Assembly (NCBI GenBank): GCA_013360585.1
Contig: JABWBH010000012.1
Span: 1-64,000, forward strand
Reading direction: 5' to 3'
Length of the DNA: 64,000 nt
DNA from: Phycisphaerae bacterium
GTDB lineage: Bacteria; Planctomycetota; Phycisphaerae; UBA1845
In this document: positions 45,329 to 53,491 of the stretch, piece by piece
Layout: every line of letters starts with the position of its first letter
Position numbering within the stretch: position 1 is the stretch's first letter
Notes under the pieces: generated by a model
Databases searched by the model: none
Told to the model about the DNA's origin: nothing
The model's input: the letters and a program-made list of their open reading frames with translations, nothing else
Position numbers and translations under genes: made by a program

Positions 45329-45331
45329 GGC

Positions 45332-46054
45332 ATGAGCGCAGCGCGGACAGCCGCTTTGATGATTCTGATGTCGGGGGTGTTCGCCGCCTCCGCATCGGCG
45401 CAGACGTCGTCGCTGGGGAAGCGGACGGAAGCGAAGATTCGCTCTGAATCCGAACCTGACGGGGAGCGGGCGGCGTCGGCGCCGACACCGCGGACGCACC
45501 CGGCGATCGAGCGGCGGTCGCTGATCGCCGTCGAGCCGCGTCCGCCGAAGACGTACGCGATCGGCGACCACGTCACGGTGATCGTGCGCGAGCAGCTTAC
45601 GTTCGAGGCGGATCAGGACACGGAGTCGAAGAACAATTACGAGGTGTCGAGCGAGATTTCGGCGTTCGCCAAGCCGATCGACGGCGGGCTGGGGGCGACG
45701 ACGTTCGCGCGGGGGCGCCCGAACATCGACTACAAATTCGAGCAGGACCGTCGCAATGAGGCGGACGTGTCGAGCCAGAACCGTCTCGTGACGCGACTGA
45801 CGGCGGAGATCATCGACGTCAAGCCCAACGGGAACCTGGTCATCGCCGGCAAGGCGGAGATCAAGCACGGCGAGGAGGTGAGCCTCATCACGCTGACGGG
45901 CACATGCAGCAAGAAGAAACTCTCGCTGGACGACAGCGTGCTGAGCACGGACATCGCGGACAAGCAGATCACCGTGGTGAATCGCGGGTCGGTGCAGGAC
46001 GGGGCGAAGCGCGGGTGGTTGTCGCGGATCATCGACACGGTGAGGCCGTTCTAG
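45332..46054 (+). CDS. flgH: FlgH, flagellar L-ring protein
   Basis: The 240-residue product carries FlgH motifs: YAIGDHVTVIVREQLTFEADQDTESK, then LVTRLTAEIIDVKPNGNLVIAGKAEIKHGEEVSLITLTGTC. FlgH forms the L ring in the outer membrane. Classic FlgH is a lipoprotein; here the signal ends SASAQTSS without a Cys, so it is cleaved by signal peptidase I and is not lipidated. The start lies in the end of flgA, whose last codons contain AAGGAGGG. Confidence 0.92.
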   Translation: MSAARTAALMILMSGVFAASASAQTSSLGKRTEAKIRSESEPDGERAASAPTPRTHPAIERRSLIAVEPRPPKTYAIGDHVTVIVREQLTFEADQDTESKNNYEVSSEISAFAKPIDGGLGATTFARGRPNIDYKFEQDRRNEADVSSQNRLVTRLTAEIIDVKPNGNLVIAGKAEIKHGEEVSLITLTGTCSKKKLSLDDSVLSTDIADKQITVVNRGSVQDGAKRGWLSRIIDTVRPF

Positions 46055-46055
46055 G

Positions 46056-46258
46056 GAATGAAGAATGCGGAATGAAGAATGCGGAATGCCCGGAACGGAG
46101 GCTGGATGATGAGTTCGGAACGCAGATATGACGTGACCGCAATTGCTTTCCGGGGCGGCACCACGAAAAGAAGGGCATCGGAAACGAAAATGAAGAATGA
46201 ACCACCGAATTCGATCCGCGTCATTCAGCCTTCCGCCTTCAGCCTTCCGCATTCGGCG
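46056..46258. repeat. simple-repeat block at the flgH-flgI junction
   Basis: Two perfect 14-base units, GAATGAAGAATGCG, stand in tandem at 46056-46083 with a third begun. Near 46187 AAAATGAAGAATG recurs, and 46226-46258 carries the inverse type, CCTTCCGCCTTCAGCCTTCC and GCATTC. The block runs into the 5' end of flgI and encodes PSAFSLPHSAF. Confidence 0.7.
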
Positions 46259-47416
46259 TTCGCTCGGGTCCGCGTGGGGGTCGTCGCGGTTGCCGCGCTG
46301 ATTGTCATCGCGCCGGTCGCGTCCGCGCAGAGCGTGACCGCCCGCGTGGGCGATGTGACGCGCGTGCAGGGGCTGGGGAAGAACACGCTGATCGGGATGG
46401 GGCTGGTGACGGGTCTGAAGCAGAGCGGCGACGGGGCGAAGTTCCTGCCGACGATGCAGGCGCTGGCGCAGGAGCTGGGCTACTTTTCGGCGGGGGTGGA
46501 GGCGCTGGAGGACATCAAGGACGCGAAGGACGTGGCGATCGTGCGGCTGATCGCGACGGTTCCGGAGCACGGGGCGCGCGAGGGGGAGCAGATCGACGTT
46601 CATGTCTCGGCGTATGCGGCGAAGAGTCTGGAGGGGGGGCATCTGCTGGTGACGCCGCTGGTGTATGACGATCCGTCGGTGACGGCGATCCTGGCGAAGG
46701 CGGTGGGGCCGATTGAGGTTCAGGATCCGAAGCATCCGACGACGGGAATCATCCGCGGCGGCGCGCGGATCGAGGAGGACGTGTTTCACAGCGTGGTGGT
46801 GTCCGGCGCGGAACTTCAGCGCGCGGGCCTGACCAACGGGTGGATCCGCTCGGATCGCCGGTACATCACGTTCGTGCTGTCGGAGTCGCACGCGGGGTGG
46901 AGCACGGCTGCGGCGGTGGCGACGACGGTGGATCATGAGGTTCTTCCGGTGCTGGGGGACGAGGAGGCGCTGGCGGCGGGCGGTCGGGCGGCGTTGGCGG
47001 TGGATTCGAAGAACGTCGTGGTGATGCTGCCGGAGCATCAGCACGCGGACCCGGCGAGCTTCATCCGGGATCTGACGCAGTTGCCGCTTCTGATGGACTC
47101 GAACGAGGCGCGGGTGACGATCAACCGACGGCTCGAGACGATCGTCGTGTCGGGGGACGTGAAGATTTCGCCGACGGTGGTCTCCCATCAGGGGTTGACG
47201 CTGACCATCGCGCCGCCGGCTGCGGCGGGACAGACGGGGGCCGTCGAGCAGCAGGTGTTTGTTCCGCTGGATTCCGCGGGGCAGCGCGGGAGCAACATGG
47301 TGCAACTGCTGGAGGCGCTGAACCGCCTGAAAGTGCCCTTTGAGAACCGGGTGCAGATTCTGACGACGCTGAAGCAGTCGGGGTCGCTGCATGCGCGGGT
47401 GAGCGAGGAGTCCTGA
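46190..47416 (+). CDS. flgI: FlgI, flagellar P-ring protein
   Basis: The 408-residue product forms the peptidoglycan P ring. FlgI marks: RVGDVTRVQGLGKNTLIGMGLVTGLKQSGDG, DVAIVRLIATVPEHGAREGEQIDVHVSA, GGHLLVTPLVYDD, and TVVSHQGLTLTI. The signal core is VGVVAVAALIVIAPVASAQ, but the ATG at 46190 adds about 25 preceding residues coded by simple repeats. This is odd for an otherwise conserved protein; a GTG at 46273 would leave too short an N-region. Followed by flgJ. Confidence 0.95.
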   Translation: MKNEPPNSIRVIQPSAFSLPHSAFARVRVGVVAVAALIVIAPVASAQSVTARVGDVTRVQGLGKNTLIGMGLVTGLKQSGDGAKFLPTMQALAQELGYFSAGVEALEDIKDAKDVAIVRLIATVPEHGAREGEQIDVHVSAYAAKSLEGGHLLVTPLVYDDPSVTAILAKAVGPIEVQDPKHPTTGIIRGGARIEEDVFHSVVVSGAELQRAGLTNGWIRSDRRYITFVLSESHAGWSTAAAVATTVDHEVLPVLGDEEALAAGGRAALAVDSKNVVVMLPEHQHADPASFIRDLTQLPLLMDSNEARVTINRRLETIVVSGDVKISPTVVSHQGLTLTIAPPAAAGQTGAVEQQVFVPLDSAGQRGSNMVQLLEALNRLKVPFENRVQILTTLKQSGSLHARVSEES

Positions 47417-47453
47417 CGGCGCCCGGAGCGCCGTCAAGCTGGAGGGCTGAGAC

Positions 47454-47768
47454 ATGATCGGTTTCGTGCAGGGGGAGTTGCCGCCGCCGGAGTCGCCGGG
47501 ACTGCGGAAGGCGGCGCAGGAGATCGTTGGCCGGACGTTTTACGGAACGCTTCTGGCACAGGCGCGGCAGTCTTCGTTGAAGACGGGACTGATGGACGGG
47601 GGTCGGATGGAGGAGGCGTTCGGAGCTCAGCTCGACGCGATCTACGCGGAGAGCCTCGGGGCGTGGGAGAAGCGCGGGCTGGGCGAGGCGCTGTACCGGC
47701 GGCTGGTGGACCAGCAGGTCCGGATCGACGCGGCATCGGGCCGGAAAGGAAACGAGACGGGCGCATGA
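47454..47768 (+). CDS. flgJ: FlgJ-type rod-binding protein, no muramidase domain
   Basis: The 104-residue product is only the N-terminal rod-capping domain of FlgJ: LRKAAQEIVGRTFYGTLLAQARQ, then GGRMEEAFGAQLDAIYAESLGAWEKRGLGEALYRRL. The enteric enzyme's muramidase half is absent, as in many bacteria with a separate lytic enzyme. Overlaps flgN by four bases (ATGA), which implies translational coupling. It guides rod assembly in the periplasm. Confidence 0.85.
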   Translation: MIGFVQGELPPPESPGLRKAAQEIVGRTFYGTLLAQARQSSLKTGLMDGGRMEEAFGAQLDAIYAESLGAWEKRGLGEALYRRLVDQQVRIDAASGRKGNETGA

Positions 47769-48283
47769 CGACGACGCTTTCACAACGTCTGCGGGATCTG
47801 GTGCGTCTTCTGGACGACATGCACGCGCTGCACGGCGAACTGCTTTCGGCGGTGCAGGACAAGATCGGCGCGATGCGGCGAGCGGACCGGGAGGGGGTTG
47901 CGACGGTCATCGAGCGGGAGCAGGCGCTCATCGAGCGTGTGCAGGAGCGCGAGTCGTGCCGGCGGATGTTGATGGATGCGATCGGGCGCGAGCTGGGGAT
48001 GTCGCCGGCGGCGGCGCGGAAGATGAACGCGGCGGCGCTGGCGGAGCGGCTGGACCGGCCCAGCGGCGCGCGTCTGCTGACGGCGGCGCGATCGTTGCGT
48101 GAGGCGGCGTCAGAACTGGCGAAGGTGAACCGCGTGGCCGGGCGGATGAGCCGGGAGATCGTCGCGCACCTTCAGCGGGTGTTCGAGTCGATCCGGGAGG
48201 TCGGGGCGGAACCGATCGGGTACGCCCCGACGGGGACTCGGACGTCCAGCCTGGAGCAGCGGCTCGTGGATGCGGTGGGGTAG
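47765..48283 (+). CDS. flgN: FlgN, chaperone for hook-associated proteins
   Basis: The 172-residue product is helical and coiled-coil throughout (LRDLVRLLDDMHALHGELLSAVQDKIGAMRRADREGVATVIEREQALIERVQERE), the FlgN pattern. The family keeps FlgK and FlgL unfolded and export-ready in the cytoplasm. Its place directly before flgK and flgL supports the call more than sequence alone does. The ATG overlaps the flgJ stop. Confidence 0.82.
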   Translation: MTTTLSQRLRDLVRLLDDMHALHGELLSAVQDKIGAMRRADREGVATVIEREQALIERVQERESCRRMLMDAIGRELGMSPAAARKMNAAALAERLDRPSGARLLTAARSLREAASELAKVNRVAGRMSREIVAHLQRVFESIREVGAEPIGYAPTGTRTSSLEQRLVDAVG

Positions 48284-48402
48284 ACGAAATGCGGAACGGT
48301 GTGACGGAAGGCCGAGGGCGCTGAGACGTCCTGCGCGGCAACGAATCAGAGAGAAGACGAGTCCTGTGTCATTCCGGCGGCGCTCAGAAGAGATGGAGCC
48401 CC

Positions 48403-48432
48403 CCGCTTCCCCGCGGGCGCGGCTCGGTTCAG
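48403..48432 (+). repeat. 30-bp dispersed repeat, copy D
   Basis: Reads CCGCTTCCCCGCG then GGCGCGGCTCGGT on the plus strand. It lies 120 bases after flgN and ends 25 bases before the flgK start, so its orientation relative to the upstream gene is opposite to the other copies. Confidence 0.55.
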
Positions 48433-48457
48433 GAACAACGAGTAAGGCGAGAACACG

Positions 48458-50176
48458 ATGGGGTTGATGAATTCAGCGTTGCACATCGGCCGGAACGCGC
48501 TGCTGGGGTATCAGGGGGCGCTTCAGGTTGTCGGCAGCAACATCAGCGGCGCGGGCAGCGCGGATTACACGCGGCTGACGCCGCAGTTGGACTCGCTGCC
48601 GAACCTCGGCGGGGTCGCGCTTCAGCCTGGGGCGGGGGTCGCGCTGACGGACATCCGGCGGAACATCGACCTGGCGCTGGAAAACCGGTTGCGGCTGTCG
48701 ACGGCGGAAGTCGAGTCGCTGTCGAAGCAGCAGGCGGCGCTGGCGGAGATCGAGACGTACTTCGACGATCTGGACGGCACGGGGATCCCGACGCTCCTGT
48801 CGGAATTTTTCGGGGGATTCGAGGCGGTCGGCAGCGATCCGGAGGCGGACCGGGGGCTGGTGGTGCGCAAGGGGGAGGAACTGGCTGGGCGGCTGAAGGC
48901 GCTGCGGGGGAAGCTCGGGGAGCTGGGCGAGGGGCTGGATTCGCAGATCGAAGAGCTTGCCGTGGTGGCGGACGATCTGGCGGAGCGGATCGCGGAGTTG
49001 AACGGGCGCATCACGGTGGCGGAGGCGCGATCGCGCGGAGACGCCTCCGGATTGCGCGATCAGCGCGACGCCTTGTTGCGCAAGCTCGGGGAGCTGGTGG
49101 ACGTAACGGCGCGGGAGCAGCCGAACGGCGTGATGAACGTCTACATCGGCAGCGAAGCGCTGGTGCAGGGCGGATATGCGCGCGGTCTGACGACGGCGAC
49201 GCAGGTGGTGGACGGGTTCCGCCGGACGAGCGTGGTGTTTGCGGACAGCGGCGCGGTGGTTCGTCCGCAGGGCGGGCAGATCGCGGGGTTGATGCAGGCG
49301 CGGGACGTGCAGGCGTTCGGACGGATTCAGGAGCTTGACGCGTTTGCACAGGGCCTGATTCAAGCGGTGAACCGCGTACATGCGGACGGACAGGGGCTTT
49401 CCGGTTTCTCGTCGCTGACGGGCACGTACGGCGCGCTGGCGACGGACGCGGCGCTGAACAGCGCCTCCGCGGGACTCCCCTCCCCGGTGCAGAACGGCGC
49501 CTTCCACGTCGTGGTCAGCGACGGGACGCGCGTCGGGTCACGGGTTCACGTCGTCGCGGTGGACCTGGACGGGCTGAACGGGGATGACACGACGCTGGCA
49601 TCGCTTGTCGAGCGGTTGAACGCGATCGATCACCTTGAAGCCACGCTGACTCCGGACAACCGTGTTTCGCTGACGGCGGACGCGGGGTTCACGTTCTCGT
49701 TCGGGCATGACGGGCAGCGAGCGCGCAGCGACACCTCGGGAGCGCTGGCGGCGCTGGGGTTAAACACGTTTTTCGACGGCACGAACGCCGCGGACATCGC
49801 CGTCAACGACGCGGTCGGCGGGGATGCGCAGAAACTGGCGGCGTCCACCGTGTTCCGGTCGGGACAGGGGGACAACGCGGCGGCGCTGGCGCAGTTGCTG
49901 GACACGGCCGGCGCGGGCTTCAACACCCCGCCGGTGCAGGCGCGCTGGGACGCGATGGCGGGGGACGTCGCGGTGAGCGCGGCGGCGGTGAATTCGGCGC
50001 TGGAAGGCGCGGACGGAATCCGGTCGTCGCTTCAGGCCCAGCGGGAAAGCATCAGCGGCGTCAGTCTCGATGAGGAGGCGATCGAGATGATCAAGTATGA
50101 GCGCGCGTTTCAAGGCGCGGCGCGGTACGTCAGCGTGGTGGATCAGTTGATCAACGAAGTGATGAACATCGTGTAA
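48458..50176 (+). CDS. flgK: FlgK, hook-associated protein 1
   Basis: The 572-residue product has the conserved N-terminus (LHIGRNALLGYQGALQVVGSNISGAGSADYTRL) and C-terminus (SGVSLDEEAIEMIKYERAFQGAARYVSVVDQLINEVMNIV), both coiled in the axial core. A middle region includes a hook-IN-like segment (GTRVGSRVHVVAVDLDG ... LVERLNAIDHLEATLT). FlgK joins hook to filament together with FlgL. Slightly unusual Gly-rich GSNISGAGSAD replaces the common NIANVNTPGY. Confidence 0.94.
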   Translation: MGLMNSALHIGRNALLGYQGALQVVGSNISGAGSADYTRLTPQLDSLPNLGGVALQPGAGVALTDIRRNIDLALENRLRLSTAEVESLSKQQAALAEIETYFDDLDGTGIPTLLSEFFGGFEAVGSDPEADRGLVVRKGEELAGRLKALRGKLGELGEGLDSQIEELAVVADDLAERIAELNGRITVAEARSRGDASGLRDQRDALLRKLGELVDVTAREQPNGVMNVYIGSEALVQGGYARGLTTATQVVDGFRRTSVVFADSGAVVRPQGGQIAGLMQARDVQAFGRIQELDAFAQGLIQAVNRVHADGQGLSGFSSLTGTYGALATDAALNSASAGLPSPVQNGAFHVVVSDGTRVGSRVHVVAVDLDGLNGDDTTLASLVERLNAIDHLEATLTPDNRVSLTADAGFTFSFGHDGQRARSDTSGALAALGLNTFFDGTNAADIAVNDAVGGDAQKLAASTVFRSGQGDNAAALAQLLDTAGAGFNTPPVQARWDAMAGDVAVSAAAVNSALEGADGIRSSLQAQRESISGVSLDEEAIEMIKYERAFQGAARYVSVVDQLINEVMNIV

Positions 50177-50275
50177 CGCGGGGCAAGGAGCGCGGAGAAA
50201 TCCGGAGTTGCTTGCGGCGAAGCCGGCGGAGCGGTCCGCCTGTGCGGGTTTGTTGCGAAAAAGGCAGGCAAGACG

Positions 50276-52222
50276 ATGGCCGTCAGTCCCGTCAATCTAG
50301 CGAGAATCAGCCAGAATCTGCGGTTGAACCTGACCGTGGATGCGATCACGCGCGGTCAGCGGGCGCTTTACATGAACGAAGTGCGGATCGCCGCGGGGCG
50401 ATCGTTCGTGACGCCCAGCGAGGATCCGGTGGCGGCGGCGCGGGCGCGCGAGTTGCACAATCAGCTCGCCCGCCAGAGTCAGTTGTCCGCGAATCTTCAG
50501 GCGGGTTCGGACCTGCTGACGGCGGCGGACGGGGCGCTGACCGACGTCGGCGATCTCCTGATCCGGGCACAGGCGGTGGCGAGCCAGAACATCAGCAACC
50601 TGACCAGCGAAGCGGAGCGGGAGTCGGAAGCGGAAGTCATCGCTTCGATCCTGCACGAACTGGTGAACGTGGGGAACCGTCAGTTCGGCGACCGCCGACT
50701 TTTCGCGGGGCGCGACAGCGGGGTGGCGCCGTTTGTCGAGGGCGGCGGCGGAATTCTGTACCAGGGAGACACGGAACCGCTGCGGATTCATGTCGGCGAC
50801 GGTCGGATGGAAGTGGTGTCAATGCCGGGGCACGAGCTTTACGGGGCGGCGAGCGCGTCGGTAGCGGGCGGCGCGGACCTGACTCCGACGCTGCTGCCGG
50901 ACACGCGGCTGGAAGACCTTGACGGAGCGCTGGGCAAGGGCATCCGCAAGGGCGTCCTGACGTTCAACGACGTGGGCGGCGCCGGGGTGTTCAACGTTGA
51001 CCTGACGACGGCGGACACGATCGGGGACGTCGTGGATTTCATCAATGCGGCGGCGCAGTCGGTCGGCGCGAGCCTCACGGTTTCACTGACGGAGACGGGG
51101 TTGCGGCTGGATCCGGGAAGCGGCGAGGTGCTGATTGAGGACTCGGGATCAGCGGACCTGGCGGCGGACCTGGGCCTGACGATCCGGGAGCGGATTGAAG
51201 ATGTGCTGGACGGAACGACGCTGCGTCCGAGGCTGACGCCGCTGACGCCGGTGAGCGCGTTGGGGCTGGGCGAGGCGCTCGACCTGGAGAGCGGGCTGAT
51301 CATCAGCAACGGTCCGAACACGGCGACGATCGATCTGTCCACGGCGGAAACGGTTGAAGACGTGCTGGCGGCGATCAACAGCGCGGGGGTGTTCGTCGAG
51401 GCGCGGATCAGCGAAGACGGGCGCTCGATCGACCTTTTCAGCCGGGTGTCGGGGGTCGATCTTCGGGTCACGGAGAACGGCGGCACGACGGCGACGGACC
51501 TCGGCTTGCGAACGATGTCGGAAACGACGCTGCTGTCCGAGCTGAATTACGGGCGCGGCGTCGAGATGAACACGGATCCTGACGGATCGGACCTGGTGAT
51601 CAAAGATGACACCGGCGCGACTTTGTTCGAGGTGCGTCTCGCCGGGGCGCTGACGCTCGGCGACGTGGTGGATCGGATCAATGAGGCGGCGGAGGAGGCG
51701 TCGGCGTCGGTGCGGGCTGAGCTTTCGGCGGATCACAATGCGATCCGGTTGTTCGACGGCGGCTCGATCGGACGGACGCTGGCGGTGGAAAACGCGGTCG
51801 GATCGTATGCGGCGGAGGATCTCGGGTTGACGCGGGCGACGAGCGGTCCGCTGGGGGGCGTGATCGGGCGCGACGTGCATCCGGTGACGGCGCCCGGGGT
51901 GCTGGACGCGCTGATCCGCCTGGAGGGGGCGTTGCGCGGCGACGACGACAAGGAGCTGTCGATCGCGGCGGAGCGGGTCGAGACGATCGTGGACGAGCTG
52001 ATCCGCGAGCACGGGATCATCGGCGCGCGGGCGGCGGCGCTGAACGCCGAAGTGAGCCAGATGAAGGATGCGTCGATTTCGACGGAGGTGTTCCTGTCGC
52101 AGGTGGAAGACCTGGATTTCACGAAGGCGATCAGTGAATTGCAGTCGGCGCAGACGGTGCTTCAGGCGAGCCTGATGACCAACTCGCGTCTGCTGAACGT
52201 GTCCTTGATGGATTACTTGTAA
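50276..52222 (+). CDS. flgL: FlgL, hook-associated protein 3, enlarged
   Basis: The 648-residue product is twice the enteric length (317). The N-terminus (NLRLNLTVDAITRGQRALYMNEVRIAAGRSFVTPSEDPVAAARARELHNQLARQSQLSANLQAG) and the C-terminus (SQMKDASISTEVFLSQVEDLDFTKAISELQSAQTVLQASLMTNSRLLNVSLMDYL) are typical. Between them, around residues 245-300, 355-410 and 460-525, are three hook-IN-type modules, each with a TxGDVVDxIN-like start and an xxDLGL end. The extra modules probably decorate the surface of the hook-filament junction. Confidence 0.93.
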   Translation: MAVSPVNLARISQNLRLNLTVDAITRGQRALYMNEVRIAAGRSFVTPSEDPVAAARARELHNQLARQSQLSANLQAGSDLLTAADGALTDVGDLLIRAQAVASQNISNLTSEAERESEAEVIASILHELVNVGNRQFGDRRLFAGRDSGVAPFVEGGGGILYQGDTEPLRIHVGDGRMEVVSMPGHELYGAASASVAGGADLTPTLLPDTRLEDLDGALGKGIRKGVLTFNDVGGAGVFNVDLTTADTIGDVVDFINAAAQSVGASLTVSLTETGLRLDPGSGEVLIEDSGSADLAADLGLTIRERIEDVLDGTTLRPRLTPLTPVSALGLGEALDLESGLIISNGPNTATIDLSTAETVEDVLAAINSAGVFVEARISEDGRSIDLFSRVSGVDLRVTENGGTTATDLGLRTMSETTLLSELNYGRGVEMNTDPDGSDLVIKDDTGATLFEVRLAGALTLGDVVDRINEAAEEASASVRAELSADHNAIRLFDGGSIGRTLAVENAVGSYAAEDLGLTRATSGPLGGVIGRDVHPVTAPGVLDALIRLEGALRGDDDKELSIAAERVETIVDELIREHGIIGARAAALNAEVSQMKDASISTEVFLSQVEDLDFTKAISELQSAQTVLQASLMTNSRLLNVSLMDYL

Positions 52223-52369
52223 GAACGATCGTCAGCGCCGCAGGCGTGGCCCGGCGGCGCGGGCGAGTGCAAGGCCTCCCGCCGCGTGCGGGGACCGCGC
52301 GATGGATGCGCGGGTGCGGACCTCGGGGTTCGCGGGCTTTCAGGGAAGGGCCGCACGGAGTTTCGGGTT

Positions 52370-52819
52370 ATGATCATTCAGACGTCCCGTTTCGGTCAGC
52401 TCGTGGTGGACGACGCCCGGCTGATCACGTTCCCCGAGGGCATTCTCGGGTTTCCGCAGCAGCGTGAATACGCGCTGATTCAGACCGGGGAGGGGAGCGC
52501 GTTTTACTGGCTGCAGTCCGTGGACCGTCCGGAGCTGGCGTTCGTGGTATGCGACCCGCGTTTGTTCGTGTCGGATTACCAGGTGCCGGTGAACCGTGAG
52601 GAGCTGGCGGGGATCGGGATCTCGGATTCGTCGGACGCGCAGGTGTTCATCATCGTGAACAAGGTCAACGGCATGTTGACCGGTAATCTTCAGGGTCCGC
52701 TGGTGATCAACGTGGCCAGCCGCCAGGCCCGGCAGTGGGTGCTGTCGGACCGGCGTTACGGGACGAGGCATCCTCTGATGCGTCTGCCCGAACCTGCGGC
52801 GATGGAGCTGAGTGCGTAG
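52370..52819 (+). CDS. fliW: FliW, flagellin-binding assembly factor and CsrA antagonist
   Basis: The 149-residue product is FliW: QTSRFGQLVVDDARLITFPEGILGFPQQREYALIQ, then FYWLQSVDRPELAFVVCDPRLFV, and NLQGPLVINVASRQARQWVLSDRRY. FliW binds either flagellin or CsrA. When flagellin is exported, FliW is free to pull CsrA off the flagellin mRNA. It lies directly before csrA and fliC, the arrangement that suits this switch. ATG 52370 is preferred. Confidence 0.96.
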   Translation: MIIQTSRFGQLVVDDARLITFPEGILGFPQQREYALIQTGEGSAFYWLQSVDRPELAFVVCDPRLFVSDYQVPVNREELAGIGISDSSDAQVFIIVNKVNGMLTGNLQGPLVINVASRQARQWVLSDRRYGTRHPLMRLPEPAAMELSA

Positions 52820-52971
52820 GCATTCTGACTCGCGTCGGAGTTTCGGGGAAGGGAAGAAGGAACCGCGAAGCCGCGGGTCGGGACCGGCGTGCCGTCCTTT
52901 CAGGGCGTGGGCGCGGGGTTCGGCGGGCGGGTTTCGCAAGGCGCCCTTGCGCATCAGGAAGGAGCCGAACA

Positions 52972-53364
52972 ATGCTGGTGCTCTCACGAACGTGTGATGA
53001 AGCAATCATGATCGGTGACGAGATCCGAGTCACCGTGGTGGATATACGAGGAGACAAGGTGAGGCTCGGCGTGACGGCGCCCCGTCACGTCAAGGTTCAC
53101 CGACAGGAAGTGTTTGACGCGATCCAGCGGGAGAACCTCGAGGCGGCGCGTCTCGAACCCGGGCAGATCGGCGTGGTGTTCGAAGGATACGTTGAACCGA
53201 ATCCGGCGTCGGGCGCGTCGATCGTGGAGGCGTCTTCGGGGTCGATCGAGACGAGCGTCGCCCGGGCGCGCCGTCGGGAGCCGGAAGGTCAGGGTTTGCG
53301 TGCGCGTCAGAAAACGCCGGCGAGGCGGATGACGTCGGACGTGGAGTGCGCGGCGAAAGGATAA
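52972..53364 (+). CDS. csrA: CsrA, RNA-binding translational regulator, with C-terminal extension
   Basis: Residues 1-60 are a full CsrA (MLVLSRTCDEAIMIGDEI, DKVRLGVTAPRHVKVHRQEVFDAIQRENLEA), a dimer that binds GGA in mRNA leaders. RxxE-like residues needed for RNA contact (LSR near the start, VHRQEV) are kept. About 70 extra residues follow (PGQIGVVFEGYVEPNPASGASIVEASSGSIETS, then a very basic Arg-rich tail); usual CsrA has about 60-75 residues in all. AAGGAG lies close before the ATG. It is between fliW and flagellin. Confidence 0.95.
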   Translation: MLVLSRTCDEAIMIGDEIRVTVVDIRGDKVRLGVTAPRHVKVHRQEVFDAIQRENLEAARLEPGQIGVVFEGYVEPNPASGASIVEASSGSIETSVARARRREPEGQGLRARQKTPARRMTSDVECAAKG

Positions 53365-53474
53365 AGAAACAGGAGCCCCCGCGCCGGGGACCGCGGTGAT
53401 GGAAGCCTCTCAGAAGGGCGAACCGCGGCGGCGACGCCGGGATCCGCTGGTGGGTCGAAGGCGTGGACGGGGAT

Positions 53475-53485
53475 GTCAGGGAGGA
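53475..53485 (+). promoter_or_regulatory. candidate CsrA binding site over the flagellin ribosome binding site
   Basis: GTCAGGGAGGA matches the published CsrA consensus RUCANGGANGU at ten of eleven positions. It contains the Shine-Dalgarno of fliC, six bases before the ATG. Additional GGA triplets lie upstream at about 53466 and 53471, so a CsrA dimer could bridge two. Confidence 0.65.
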
Positions 53486-53491
53486 TTGCTC

